A stretch of DNA of 20,275 nt from Cruorifilaria tuberocauda (taxonomy: Eukaryota > Nematoda > Chromadorea > Rhabditida > Onchocercidae): the NCBI GenBank assembly GCA_013365365.1, contig JABVXU010000793.1, forward strand, positions 1 to 20,275. Direction: 5' to 3'. The stretch's first letter is position 1, and every line of letters starts with the position of its first letter. The notes beneath the pieces were generated by a model. That model was not told where the DNA came from. It made no database searches and saw only the letters and a program-made list of their open reading frames with translations. Below are positions 10,791 through 19,477 of this stretch, piece after piece. Made by a program: the position numbers and the translations under genes.

Positions 10791-10911
10791 GTTATTTTGA
10801 GTATTTTTAAGTTCTTTAATTTCTTTTAAAATACTTTTAATTATTTGTCTGGTTTGATTTAACTCAGTTAATTATACTTTGCAATATCTAATCTCCTTTA
10901 CTTTATAGGAT

Positions 10912-11247
10912 TTAGTTCTCTAAGTCTAGTTGGTCTAATGCACTCTCTCTTTTTAGCCATAACTTCTCCTGAAACAACACCGAATAGAATTTTTGATGTC
11001 GGATCAGTGCGAGGGAGGAATCTTCTAAATCATCGGGATTAGCGTTCAATTTGTTATTCAACAGTTGATGAATAAGTTGAACATTCGTTGTTCCAATGAT
11101 TTTTGCTATAAAATCGATAAGCTCGTTTTTTCTTTGAATTGTTGCAGCGTTAAGTGGACGATTCTCCATTATGATTAGATTTCGTGAACTTGGGATAACC
11201 TTTAGCAATCTGCTTTGACATCTTATAAGGTCATCATTTCTTTACTA
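10912..11247 (-). pseudogene. Unassigned frame inside the retroelement remnant
   Basis: This is the longest stop-free stretch of the element (about 110 codons), with an internal ATG at about 11169 (MENRPLNAAT). It is rich in Leu, Asn, Gln and charged residues and ends in a helical, coiled-coil-like stretch (FQEKLWLKRESALDQLDLEN). I do not recognise a domain. It lies on the same strand between the gag-like start and the integrase, so it is most likely a gag or gag-pol linker fragment. A captured or host-derived piece is the alternative. There is no protease DTG motif and no RT signature. Confidence 0.45.
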
Positions 11248-11353
11248 ACTATCCAATATTCTCCTATACTTTCATTTATTATACCTATCTAATATCCATG
11301 ATGATACTTTCTATTACTAAAATGCTCCAGATTCTTACCTATCGCTTCGACTG

Positions 11354-11792
11354 CTAATTTCCAGTGGAGTGATAGTTGTGTTGATTTACTGTTGAATGAT
11401 ACGTAGAGTGAGATAACTCTACTTTTTTGTCCCATAGAGACGAACTTGGAACTATTGATTCAAAATCATCATAATTTAAAGCCAAAGTGATAATAGCTTC
11501 CTTAGCCTGATTGATCAGGTATCTCTCCCATTATCTCATCATTTGCTGCTTCATTTTTCCTATCTGCATGAAATCCAGCCATTTCTGATTTGTTGATTCC
11601 AACACGTCGACGTGCATCTCCAGGCATTTCATTTTTCCTTCATGATTAGTTTCTTGTTTTCACATTGCTGTTGCACTTCTCGTCCTGGCAGGCTTCGATC
11701 AGGTGGCGATAAATTGAGCGTTCCCACTTCTTCAAGAAGCGTTGAATTCGTCCAATTGTCCGTTTAATTGAAGCGATTAATGCATTCCACAT
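11354..11792 (-). pseudogene. gag-like N-terminal region of the BEL/Pao remnant
   Basis: The frame opens at an ATG (11790-11792: MWNALIASIKRTIGR) and stops after 48 codons at 11646. A shifted frame from 11632 to 11354 carries LESTNQKWLDFM, a stop at 11531-11533, then NQAKEAIITL and LWDKKVELSHS. Another shift gives TPLEIS. This order, a helical start, an LES-N-KW helix, an acidic linker, an 'A-eAI-tL' helix and then a 'PLeiP'-like strand, is the plan of BEL/Pao gag upstream of its DUF1759/capsid part. Assignment rests on remembered family patterns rather than an alignment. Product would be structural particle protein; this copy has at least three disruptions and cannot make it. Confidence 0.6.
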
Positions 11793-12117
11793 GGTAACTC
11801 TTCTCGGATACTTGAAACTTAGTGAAAGTGTGGGAGTTTGAGTAATAACAGTAGCAAATGTGGAAGAATAACCGACGGATCAGATGATACCTTTTACTCG
11901 AAATTACAGTTAAGGCAAGAAACTCGAAGCATTTTTGACGAGGTGTGACTGTGTTGTATTGTATGAATGGCATGTTTGCATGTAAGTTTTACTTACGTGA
12001 GAGTATCGTTGTGCACGAAGGATTTGAGACTGAAGAACGGAGATGAATGTATGATAAGACAGTACAGATTGGACGAACAGTTTTTCTTCTCATGAGAACG
12101 TCTGGCATTTGTCGCCA
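11793..12117 (-). other. Retroelement 5' leader (possible LTR part), with candidate primer-binding site
   Basis: This non-coding, low-repeat sequence lies upstream (minus sense) of the gag-like ATG and is less A+T-rich than the flanks. At its outer end the minus strand reads TGGCGACAAATGCC from about 12117 downward. It begins TGG, as tRNA primer-binding sites do, and TGGCGAC is complementary to a tRNA 3' end GTCGCCA. The usual CA end of an LTR is not seen just before it. A hairpin at 11979-11999 lies inside. Whether this is leader or LTR cannot be decided without a second copy. Confidence 0.35.
11979..11999. repeat. Nine-base-pair hairpin in the retroelement leader
   Basis: CATGTAAGT, loop TTT, ACTTACGTG: nine pairs including one G-T. 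It contains GTAAGT, a perfect splice-donor consensus on either strand. It could be part of an LTR or a transcript structure; no function is assigned. Confidence 0.5.
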
Positions 12118-12261
12118 TAAAATAACTTCAATTTTACAAAGGGATAAATAAATTATAGCAAGTTAAGAGCTTAATGATATTTAAAATTGGGAATTAATAC
12201 TGAGATACTTCTCGACCTAAATTGTTGATATGATTCAAGATAGAGTAATTCCCTAAACGGT
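12118..12261. other. Retroelement flank, nothing supported
   Basis: A+T-rich sequence right after the element. It would hold the 5' LTR if the candidate primer-binding site is real, but no TG...CA boundary or matching copy on the other side was recognised. Confidence 0.3.
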
Positions 12262-12421
12262 TAATTTTAAAATGTAGTCATTCTTGAGTTGTTGATGATT
12301 TCAAAATGGCATCATTCTTGAATATCTGATTTCGAAATGGAGAATTTCTGAATTGCCAATATCGAAGTGTTGCTATTCGTGAGTTATTAACTTTAAACCA
12401 GAGTCATAACTGAATTATTGA
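12262..12421 (+). repeat. Degenerate tandem repeat, 30-35 bp unit, about five copies
   Basis: Units begin near 12262, 12297, 12331, 12361 and 12391. Each reads roughly (A)TTTCAAAATGGCATCATTCTTGAGTTNTTGAT; for example copies share AAAATG-(A/C)-TCATTCTTGA and a TGAT end. The last three are shorter and more diverged. Weak partial copies may extend left to about 12190. The array flanks the retroelement remnant. Confidence 0.7.
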
Positions 12422-12585
12422 TAAGCAGTTTTGCTTCTTCTATTTTCTAACAATTAACATTTAAATATTTTGCTTACTCCTTTTATCGGCTAAACTATTT
12501 ATCAGTTAACGCAGTTAGTTTTTTTTTTTATTCATTTATAGTAAAATTATCATCATTTGTAATAATGCGAAAGCATTACAATGAA

Positions 12586-12890
12586 TGATAATTGCAAACT
12601 GCAACAACAATAACAACAACAAAAACAACAATAACAATAACAGTAAGATAGCAGCGACAATAACAGATGCAACAGCAACAACAGCAACAGTAATAAAATA
12701 ACAAAAACAGCATGAACAATAAATAATGATAATAATAGTAATAATAAAAATAATTAACTATAATAACAATAATAATCACTAATAAATGATAAAATGATAG
12801 TAATGATAAGAATAATATTAATAATGATAGCAATAAATAACAGATAATGATAATGAATAGATCTAATAATGATAACAACAATAGCTATCT
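12586..12890. repeat. Long (AAC/AAT/CAG-like)n microsatellite
   Basis: The first part is dominated by AAC and GCAACA triplets, the second by AAT, GAT and ATAG triplets. The minus-strand frame across it (Cys/Val/Leu/Tyr runs) is an artefact of the repeat. The shift from AAC-type to AAT-type units suggests mutation of an older uniform array. Confidence 0.92.
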
Positions 12891-13551
12891 TCTGTTTTTC
12901 ATTTTGATTTGATAAAAAGAAATTTCCAATTATCGTTATATCTTAATATCATTGAAAATAGACAAGATATTATCAGTTTTCATCTTACTATCATAATAGT
13001 AATTTCACAGTTTGAATCGTTGTATTCATTTCTAAATGAAATACAAATCAATGATGTTATTGATTACAACAACACGGAATAAATTAATTTTCATCTGCTT
13101 ATTTGAGAATAATTTCATAATTAAATTTCCCCATCCTGACTCTTCTTCTATCACTACTCCTAGCACTGAGCATTAATTGATATTGTTAGAAATTGCATAG
13201 CATCTAAACTTTGCTATTCAATTTTATCATTTTATATTTTTTAAAGGAATTGAATAATTATAAAATTGCGAAGTTACTGTGGTATGTTGCTAGTCTTACG
13301 ATTATCGTAAAATCGAGAAATTCATTATTCTATTTAATTAATTAATTAATTAGTTTATTTAGTGGGATATATCGAAAATCGGAGTGATATTTCAGTATTG
13401 ATTTGATTATTTACATATTCAGTATTGTCAATTGCATAATATTAAGAAGTAATAATTAGCTTAATTTGGGTTCAATGTTTCAGCTTGTGAAATTTCACTT
13501 TGTTCAATTCATTCCTAACCTCTGATAGATTCTTAAATAATAATCCTTCTT

Positions 13552-13553
<2 letters not shown>
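12891..13553. other. A+T-rich stretch, nothing supported
   Basis: No coding region, RNA gene or element was recognised. A short TTAATTAATTAATTAATTAG run lies near 13336-13355. Confidence 0.5.

Positions 13554-13587
<34 letters not shown>
13554..13587. repeat. (CT)n microsatellite
   Basis: About fifteen uninterrupted CT units follow TTT. They are followed by CAG, so the tract imitates a polypyrimidine-AG acceptor, but no exon follows. Confidence 0.96.
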
Positions 13588-13590
<3 letters not shown>

Positions 13591-14648
13591 CTTCCAAATA
13601 TGAAATCTAAGATTAATCGCAAATTCGTACTTATCGCATGATCATAAAGTCATGTAGAAAATAAGCTGTAAATAAGTGGTTGAATATCATTAAGGTAAGA
13701 TAATTTTATTTTTCCGTTAGCTGAAAAAGCATGTTACAATTTTTCATAGTATATTTTTCAAATAACAAAAAAAAAATGAAAAACATAAAAATAGATATTT
13801 GATTTTTTGATTAACGTAACAATTTACTGTTATATATTAATAAATTATTCGTAAACTATAAGTTAATCTGTTAGCTTATAACTTATCATCAACAGAATGT
13901 AAGTAATTTAAGCTGTAAAAATAAATTTTTCATATTTTCACTTTTTTATTGTTTGCTAAAAAATCTAAGAGTATAGCAAAAAAATTCGAAAATGAAATTT
14001 TTCATATCATATCAAAATTTCATATCAATCATATCAATATTTTCATATTATCATTCTTATCAATGTTTTTTTTTTGAAAAAAATAATAAAATTGTTATTA
14101 TATCAGAACACAAAAGTTTCTTAGCTGTTATCAGGTAAATTAATCCTCATCCTATAAAATGATGAAATTAAAATTTCAAACATTTTAATTTTAGTTACAT
14201 TTAAACTAGTGTATTTAAACGAAGTTTCACTTACTTATTTAAAAATAGCATTGCTAGTTTATCATCATTATTATCATTATCTTTCTAATGCATACAAGTT
14301 GATGATTTTATCACTTATCCTTTTGCTAATAATTTATAGATTATCATCAATATTTACACTTCATCATCTTTCACTAATCATATCAGTTATGCAATTATAA
14401 TTTTCAGTCATCAGCTTGTTCTGTCAGATTGATATCATTTAGCAGTTTGAAAATTTTAAACTGAATTGTCTTCTTCCACTTATCTACAAGTCATTTTATC
14501 AATTAGCTTAACAGCAAACTGTTAATTTCGTATATTTTGAATATGTAAATGAAAAAGAAAATTTTCGCTTTTGCTTTTATTTTATCAAATATTATTTAAT
14601 CAAATAGATCTCTATCAGATTCTATAAAGTGAAAAAAAGGAATGGAAT
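13588..14648. other. A+T-rich stretch, nothing supported
   Basis: Dense stops in all frames. The short plus-strand frame at 14209-14400 translates to Leu/Ile/Tyr/His-rich sequence and resembles no family. TATCAT/ATCATT motifs recur through 13990-14360 without a fixed period. Confidence 0.5.
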
Positions 14649-14722
14649 AGAGGAAGGAGGGAGAGAGAGAGAGAGAGAGAGAAAAAGGGAGGGAAGAGGA
14701 GAAGGAAAAAGGAAGAAAAGGA
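14649..14722. repeat. 74-nt unbroken purine tract with (GA)11 core
   Basis: Every base from 14649 to 14722 on the plus strand is A or G. The (GA)11 core at 14661-14682 is flanked by GGAAGGAGG and AAAAAGGGAGGGAAGAGGAG. This is one GA array on the opposite strand to the CT arrays elsewhere in the window. Long purine mirror-like tracts can form triplex DNA. Confidence 0.95.
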
Positions 14723-14735
14723 TGGGATGAATTAA

Positions 14736-14930
14736 AACTTTATTCTCGGCATGTTTACTTCTAATTCTCGCAGAAACTTTTTCCGATAAGTTGGATGATA
14801 TCATTTTGATGGATAGGTTCTTGTTGATTAGTAGCGGTTTTTCCGAAATTAGCAAAAATTCCTGGTAATTCCCAAAGCAATAGCTAACAATGTTGCCAAT
14901 TTCTGTTTCGTTTCTTATTGTTCTTTTCAT
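14736..14930 (-). other. Unrecognised open frame beside the purine tract
   Basis: The ATG at 14928-14930 opens a frame whose first ~65 codons (down to about 14736) are of mixed composition (MKRTIRNETEIGNIV at the start, SEKVSARIRSKHAEN later). It then runs into the purine tract as a Phe/Leu/Ser/Pro run. The opposite strand is also open over about 14738-14857, so it is a low-stop pocket rather than a clear gene. No domain, acceptor or donor is convincing. It may be a relic of a gene or element, or chance. Confidence 0.12.
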
Positions 14931-15596
14931 TTTCTCTTTCTGCTATTATTATTACTTTACTATTTATATCAGTGATATATAAGTGATAAGATATTTGCTT
15001 CACTATTTATATCAACGGTGAGATTAGCTTTTATTTCAGTATTTCTTTTTTTTTTCTAATTTTCTCAAAACTTACAATTTTTTTTAAACTTATGCTTATA
15101 CAATTATTTCTAGCTATTAAATATATATCTGAAATCACTCAAGAAGTGAATTTTCATAATCTACTATAGTATAATAAAGTATAATATAATAAAGTTTTTA
15201 AATATTTTATGCTTAAGGAAATTTTTCATTTCTTTTTTCTTCGTATTTTAATTCGAATTTTAATTCGATACTTAATTGGAATTGCATTTGATTTATTTTC
15301 ATATGTTTACATTTACAACTTATTTTTCAATTAAGTAACATTTGATTAAATTAATTCTCATTGCTTATTAGGATTGGCATTGTTTATTATAAATGAAAAA
15401 TTTTTTGCTCTGCTTTCTTTCTTTGTAATTTTTAGTAGAAGCATTTGCTATTTTCCTATAAAACAGACGAAAGTTTAAAAGAAATTACAAAAATATATTG
15501 AAATTAAATAAGCAAATTTTATATTTCCATTTTATACTTTTATTTTCTTTTTTTCACTTGAAATTTAATTGAAAAATAACTGTTACTTTTTAATGG
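14931..15596. other. A+T-rich stretch, nothing supported
   Basis: No feature was recognised apart from short local duplications such as CTATTTATATCA at about 14960 and 15004, and TTTTAATTCG repeated at 15247-15268. Confidence 0.5.
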
Positions 15597-15790
15597 AAAC
15601 GAATTACTTTAAATTATAAATCTGTAAAGATTTGTTAACGATTGCTAATCATTGGTCGTTTATCACGAATTACCTTTAATTATCAATTTGTAACAATTTT
15701 ATAACTATTAATGATAATCATTGGTGCGATCATTTTTAATTAATGATTTATAGCGATTTGTTAACAATTGATAATCACTGGTGGTTTTTT
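15597..15790 (+). repeat. Degenerate three-copy tandem repeat, ~57-69 bp spacing
   Basis: Three blocks share ACGAATTAC-TTTAATTAT, then TGTAA-GATTTGTTAAC-ATT, then GATAATCATTGGT. The AATCATTGG/AATCACTGG landmark falls at 15647, 15716 and 15773. The third copy is shortened. Likely an old minisatellite. Confidence 0.65.
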
Positions 15791-16505
15791 ATTATTAAAT
15801 TATTTTAGATTATTAAATTTTGAATTATTTTTTATCATTAAAGTATTTTGAAATCATTCATTTTGGAAATTTATCGTTTCGCAAATAAATGATTTAAAAT
15901 TAACACAGCCACTATCAATGTGGGAAAAATTTTTATCAAGCTGTTTTTTTCATGCGACATTAAATATTTGTCTTATCTGTATGAAGAAAACTATTTTGTA
16001 TTACAGAAATTCGAAGTTAAAAAAAAAGCGAAGAAGGAATTAGCCATTCTCAGATGATAAAAATGATAAAATGATTAAAATGATTTGAAACGAAAATTCT
16101 CAGCCAAAAAAAAAAAAGAAAAACACAAAAAAGTGAAATGGGAATAAAATAGCACTGATATTTTGCATGTTATTGATATGAAATTTTGTGATAGCAACAC
16201 TATCAGCTCATGAAATTTGTGGTCATTTATCAGTAATAGCAATTATAACAGCAGCTGATACCTTTTGTTAGCAATTTCCCGTGTTATCACTTACTTCTTC
16301 AACTAGCAATACTACTACTCTTTATCATTACCTAACAATGAGTAACAGCACCACTCATCATTTCATTTATGAAAATTAAAGAAAAAAACGAAATTTAGAA
16401 TGGATTTAAAAATGTAATCATTTCTTAGTTTATTGTAATTAATTAGAGTAATAAAAATCCTGCAATGAAGAAAAGTTGAAGAGAAAAAACGAAAAAAATA
16501 AAAAT
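15791..16505. other. A+T-rich stretch, nothing supported
   Basis: Several A-runs and repeated ATGATAAAATGATT strings lie around 16054-16085. No coding region or RNA was recognised. Confidence 0.5.
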
Positions 16506-16563
16506 CTTTCTTCTTTCTCCCTCTCACTCTCTCCCTCTCTCTCTCTGTTCGTCTCTCTTCATT
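16506..16563. repeat. Imperfect CT-rich pyrimidine tract
   Basis: TTTC, CCCT and CTCT units are interrupted by single A and G bases (CACTC, TGTTCGTC). It is older or less pure than the other CT arrays in the window. Confidence 0.85.
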
Positions 16564-17625
16564 TCTTTGTTATTTTTGATTTTTTCCAATATATATTTTC
16601 TATCAATTCTATTACTTAGAAACTAGAAAAAGATGAAACGCTTACTCAAATTTTATTAAAATTAATTTTATTAAATTTACAAATTTGTTAATATTATACC
16701 AATTTGTATGCTTAATTCGAAGGAATAAAGCAATAAAGCAAAAGTTTAAGTAATTTTGAAATAGAATTATTTGTTTTTTTCCTAGCTTTTTATTTGAAAT
16801 AAATGAGAGGCTAATATAATCAATTCGATTAAAATTTCCAGCAGCAATTCATATCTTTTAATTTCATTTCAATTTTCATACAATTTCAAATAGTTATTTG
16901 ATTGATCTCATATCTCATCTTCTATTTTTATCTCAAAAAATAAATTCATTCTTTTTCATCAAATATCTTTCTTTCTTTTTTTTTTGCTTTTCATTTCAGC
17001 TTATTCTCATTCTCTTTTTGTTTTTTTCATTATTCTGTAAAAAAATTTATTCAATCCAATTACTTTGGGCGATTTTAAATTTGATAAAATCTGAAAAATG
17101 TTTTAATTGTTGGGAGGTGTTTAGATTGTTTTTTTTTTGTCTGATTTAAATTTGAGGAAGTGTTTTAATTGCTGTGATAACTGCTTGAAGTCATTTTCTA
17201 TTTCAATTTTCTAAATGCTATTAAGCTTAATGATATCTACCAATTTATTAGTTATTTTGAATTGTGCTATTTACACATTCCTCTACTAATAGATAATCTG
17301 CTCATTTATTGTTAAAATTGATTTGTTAAACTTGCTTATGCTATTTGTGCTAACTGCAAAATAAAAACTTTTTGGTTTAGTGCTAAACGAATTTCCATGT
17401 TAGTTTGTTTTTCAAATTTAGTTTAATAATAAATTTGAAATTTGCTAACCAATATTTGTTTCTTTAAAAAAATGCTAATTTTGTGATATTGAATATAATA
17501 TTTATTCCGCTAAGTTATAAATTAAAATTTTCTAAGATAAATTACTATTGTCGTTGAAACAATGCAATAAATCTGATTTGAAAATTAAATATAAACATTT
17601 AACCATTAATTACTTACTAAAATTT
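16564..17625. other. A+T-rich stretch, nothing supported
   Basis: The 83-codon plus-strand frame at 16898-17149 is a Phe/Leu/Ile run produced by T-rich DNA and does not look like a protein-coding exon. The TTTAATTG motif pair near 17101 and 17163 (TGTTTTAATTG) is a short duplicate. Confidence 0.5.
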
Positions 17626-17762
17626 AAATAAAATTAAAATGAAAATTATTGAATAGAAACTTATTATTTTAATAAATACTTGTTAAAATAGGAATAAAAT
17701 TAAAATGAAAATTATTCAATATTAATAAAAACCTTATTAAAATTAAAATGAAATTAAAATTT
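17626..17762 (+). repeat. Short direct repeat, ~65 bp apart, plus partial third copy
   Basis: AATAAAATTAAAATGAAAATTATT is present near 17627-17650 and again near 17692-17715, each followed by (G/C)AATA. A shorter variant (TTAAAATTAAAATGAAATTAAAAT) ends the block. A+T simplicity makes chance similarity possible, but the 24-base identity between the first two copies is real. Confidence 0.7.
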
Positions 17763-19183
17763 GTAAAACAAAAATATTCACTTCTAATAATCTACTGTCA
17801 TATTACTTTTCATAATATATGATATAATATGATTTCATATTTAAAGGTCACTTACTTATCTCTAAGTATTATACTTCATTTTTTTTTAATTCCAAAAGAA
17901 AGGGGTATATGAATTAATTACACCAGTGATAACTTTCTTCATTCCCTTTATTGCATGATCAATCAAAGCTAGTTTGAGACTGAATAGAAGTAAGCTAATT
18001 TAATTGATTATTTTTATAAAAATAAATTGAAATGCATTGTTCGTTTCTGCTCCATTTATTACTAGTAAAATATTTCAAATCTGATATAAATTTCTCAATT
18101 AAATCAAGTAATTGAGCAAAAAGGGCATTTAATTCCAATTTGAAACAAAGTTCTGAAAAATATTCCATGATAAAATAAAATCATGATAAGAATAAATTCG
18201 ATTATCCTAACTTATAATGTAATTCTTGCTTTTTTTTAGCAAAAAAAATGACAGAAATTACTTATATGAGGTAAGTATAGGAGTTGCGTTTGTATAAAAG
18301 TAATAGCGTGATATATTACATCTTTTATTACTTTAAACATTACTTTTCGATTTATTAAATTCAAAAGAAACAATTATTAAAAGCTATAATTTTGCAAGTG
18401 AATAATTATTATATGTAAAATCTTAAGTTATTCATGAAGTTTTCTTTCTACTTTTCTTTTTGATTAAAATTTTTAATAACAGTTTAAATAGTGCACAACT
18501 ATGTACTATTATTTATTTATGATTCTTTCCATCGTAAAAAAAGTTAGACGAAAGAGAAAGAAATCATAAGTTAAATTTATGATTAGATAAGCTGAAAAGT
18601 AAACAACGTGAAAGTTCTTTTTACAAATTTCTTATTGCTAACAAGTAGTATTTGCATAAACATTAATGAAATTATGCATTTATCAGTTCTTTGAAATTAC
18701 TTATCATTTTAATCATAAGCCTTCAATTACACATGAACTTTAACAAATTTCTCTAAGTTTAAATAAACTCTATCAATTTCTTTTGTTAAAGTTAAACTGC
18801 AAATCTTACTTTCTTTTCTTTTTTATGCTATATAATTCAACTCTGCAAATGTCAATTATTTCTTTCGCTTTTCTTTTTCATTGATATGAACTTTCAAGGA
18901 TCACTTATTAATATTCGTCAATAAAAGCAAAAGAATGAAAGAAAAAAAAAGTTGCTTACTCTTGCAAATAGGAAAAGCACGCGAAGTGCTTGCACATTAA
19001 TATTTATTATCATTCTAAATTTGAAATCTCAACAGTACGCTAACTCGCACTTCATTTTCCCTCAATTCATTTCTCTGGCCTCAACAAAAATTCTCTGATA
19101 AAAAAAAGTAATATCAATACCCATTTTGAGAAAAGATAAAAAACTGGAAGAAAAAAGAAATGAAATACGAAAATTTCGTTCAT

Positions 19184-19184
<1 letters not shown>
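17763..19184. other. A+T-rich stretch, nothing supported
   Basis: No coding region was found. The only local structure noted is a small G+C-containing hairpin at 18975-18991. Confidence 0.5.
18975..18991. repeat. Small hairpin AAGCAC-GCGAA-GTGCTT
   Basis: A perfect six-pair stem with a five-base loop stands out in an A+T-rich context. It is followed by GCACATTAA and later TCGCACTTC. Too short for a microRNA precursor; function unknown. Confidence 0.4.
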
Positions 19185-19221
<37 letters not shown>

Positions 19222-19229
19222 CTTCTCTC
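19185..19229. repeat. (CT)n microsatellite, 45-nt pure pyrimidine tract
   Basis: TCCTCT is followed by about fourteen CT units and then TTCTCTCCTTCTCTC, ending at the G of 19230. It is similar in size to the CT arrays at 2970, 13554 and 16506. Confidence 0.95.
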
Positions 19230-19409
19230 GCCCTCTGTTAGATATACTTATTCTTGCATGTAAGTAATTGTGATCATTCATTTTTTAAAAAGCGAAGTCA
19301 AATAGATGCCCTTTTTTTGTAAAAAAAATTTATCTACGAATTTTATTTTATAGTATATAGAAGTAGATGCATTTTGCTTTTTGTTTTTAGGATCAGTGAA
19401 TTTTCCGTA

Positions 19410-19477
19410 AATCTTTTACGTATGATTGGATATGACTTACGCAAAATACGTAAGATACGTATAAACTTTCACGTATC
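19410..19477. promoter_or_regulatory. Cluster of ACGTA/TACGT motifs
   Basis: Within under 70 bases the sequence reads CCGTAAAT, TTTTACGTATG, CTTACGCAAA, ATACGTAAG, ATACGTATA and TTCACGTATC. That is four full ACGT cores plus two CGTAA/TTACG half-versions. ACGT-centred palindromes are typical bZIP or bHLH-type sites, so a regulatory element is conceivable. No gene is seen next to it in the window. Confidence 0.25.

Larger units (their letters stand above)
9794..12117 (-). mobile_element. Decayed BEL/Pao-type LTR retrotransposon, internally deleted
   Basis: A visibly less A+T-rich island. Read on the minus strand it gives, in order, a gag-like coiled-coil region (from 11792 down), an unassigned frame, and an integrase with its zinc-binding N-terminal piece, catalytic D-D-E context and acidic tail (to 9794). 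The VHLELV-ESF-LRRF and GGIYE patterns are characteristic of the BEL/Pao integrase rather than Ty3/Gypsy. Intact BEL/Pao elements are several kb longer. Here protease, reverse transcriptase and RNase H were not found, and the gag and integrase pieces lie about 0.5-1 kb apart, so an internal deletion is inferred. Many frameshifts and stops show it is dead. No LTR pair or target-site duplication was recognised, so the outer limits are approximate. Confidence 0.82.

Noticed and set aside
11461..11485. Tyr-Asp-Asp triplet on the minus strand, resembling the YxDD motif of reverse transcriptase
   Set aside because: The surrounding residues (NQAKEAIITLAL before, FESIV after) fit the gag helical region and none of the flanking RT motifs are present; coincidence.
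11764..11973. Minus-strand 69-codon frame ahead of the gag-like start
   Set aside because: It starts at a position with no support, lies in the leader/LTR area, and matches no retroelement domain; a frame overlap with the gag ATG.
12576..12881. 101-codon minus-strand frame with Cys, Val, Tyr and Leu runs
   Set aside because: It lies wholly within an AAC/AAT microsatellite, so the amino-acid runs are repeat artefacts.
13554..13590. Polypyrimidine tract followed by CAG, resembling a 3' splice acceptor
   Set aside because: The following sequence soon meets stops in all frames and no exon-like segment follows; it is a (CT)n microsatellite that happens to end in CAG.
16898..17149. 83-codon plus-strand frame with a hydrophobic start, like a membrane protein
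   Set aside because: Phe/Leu/Ile content comes from T-runs; no conserved motif, and no splice partner was recognised.
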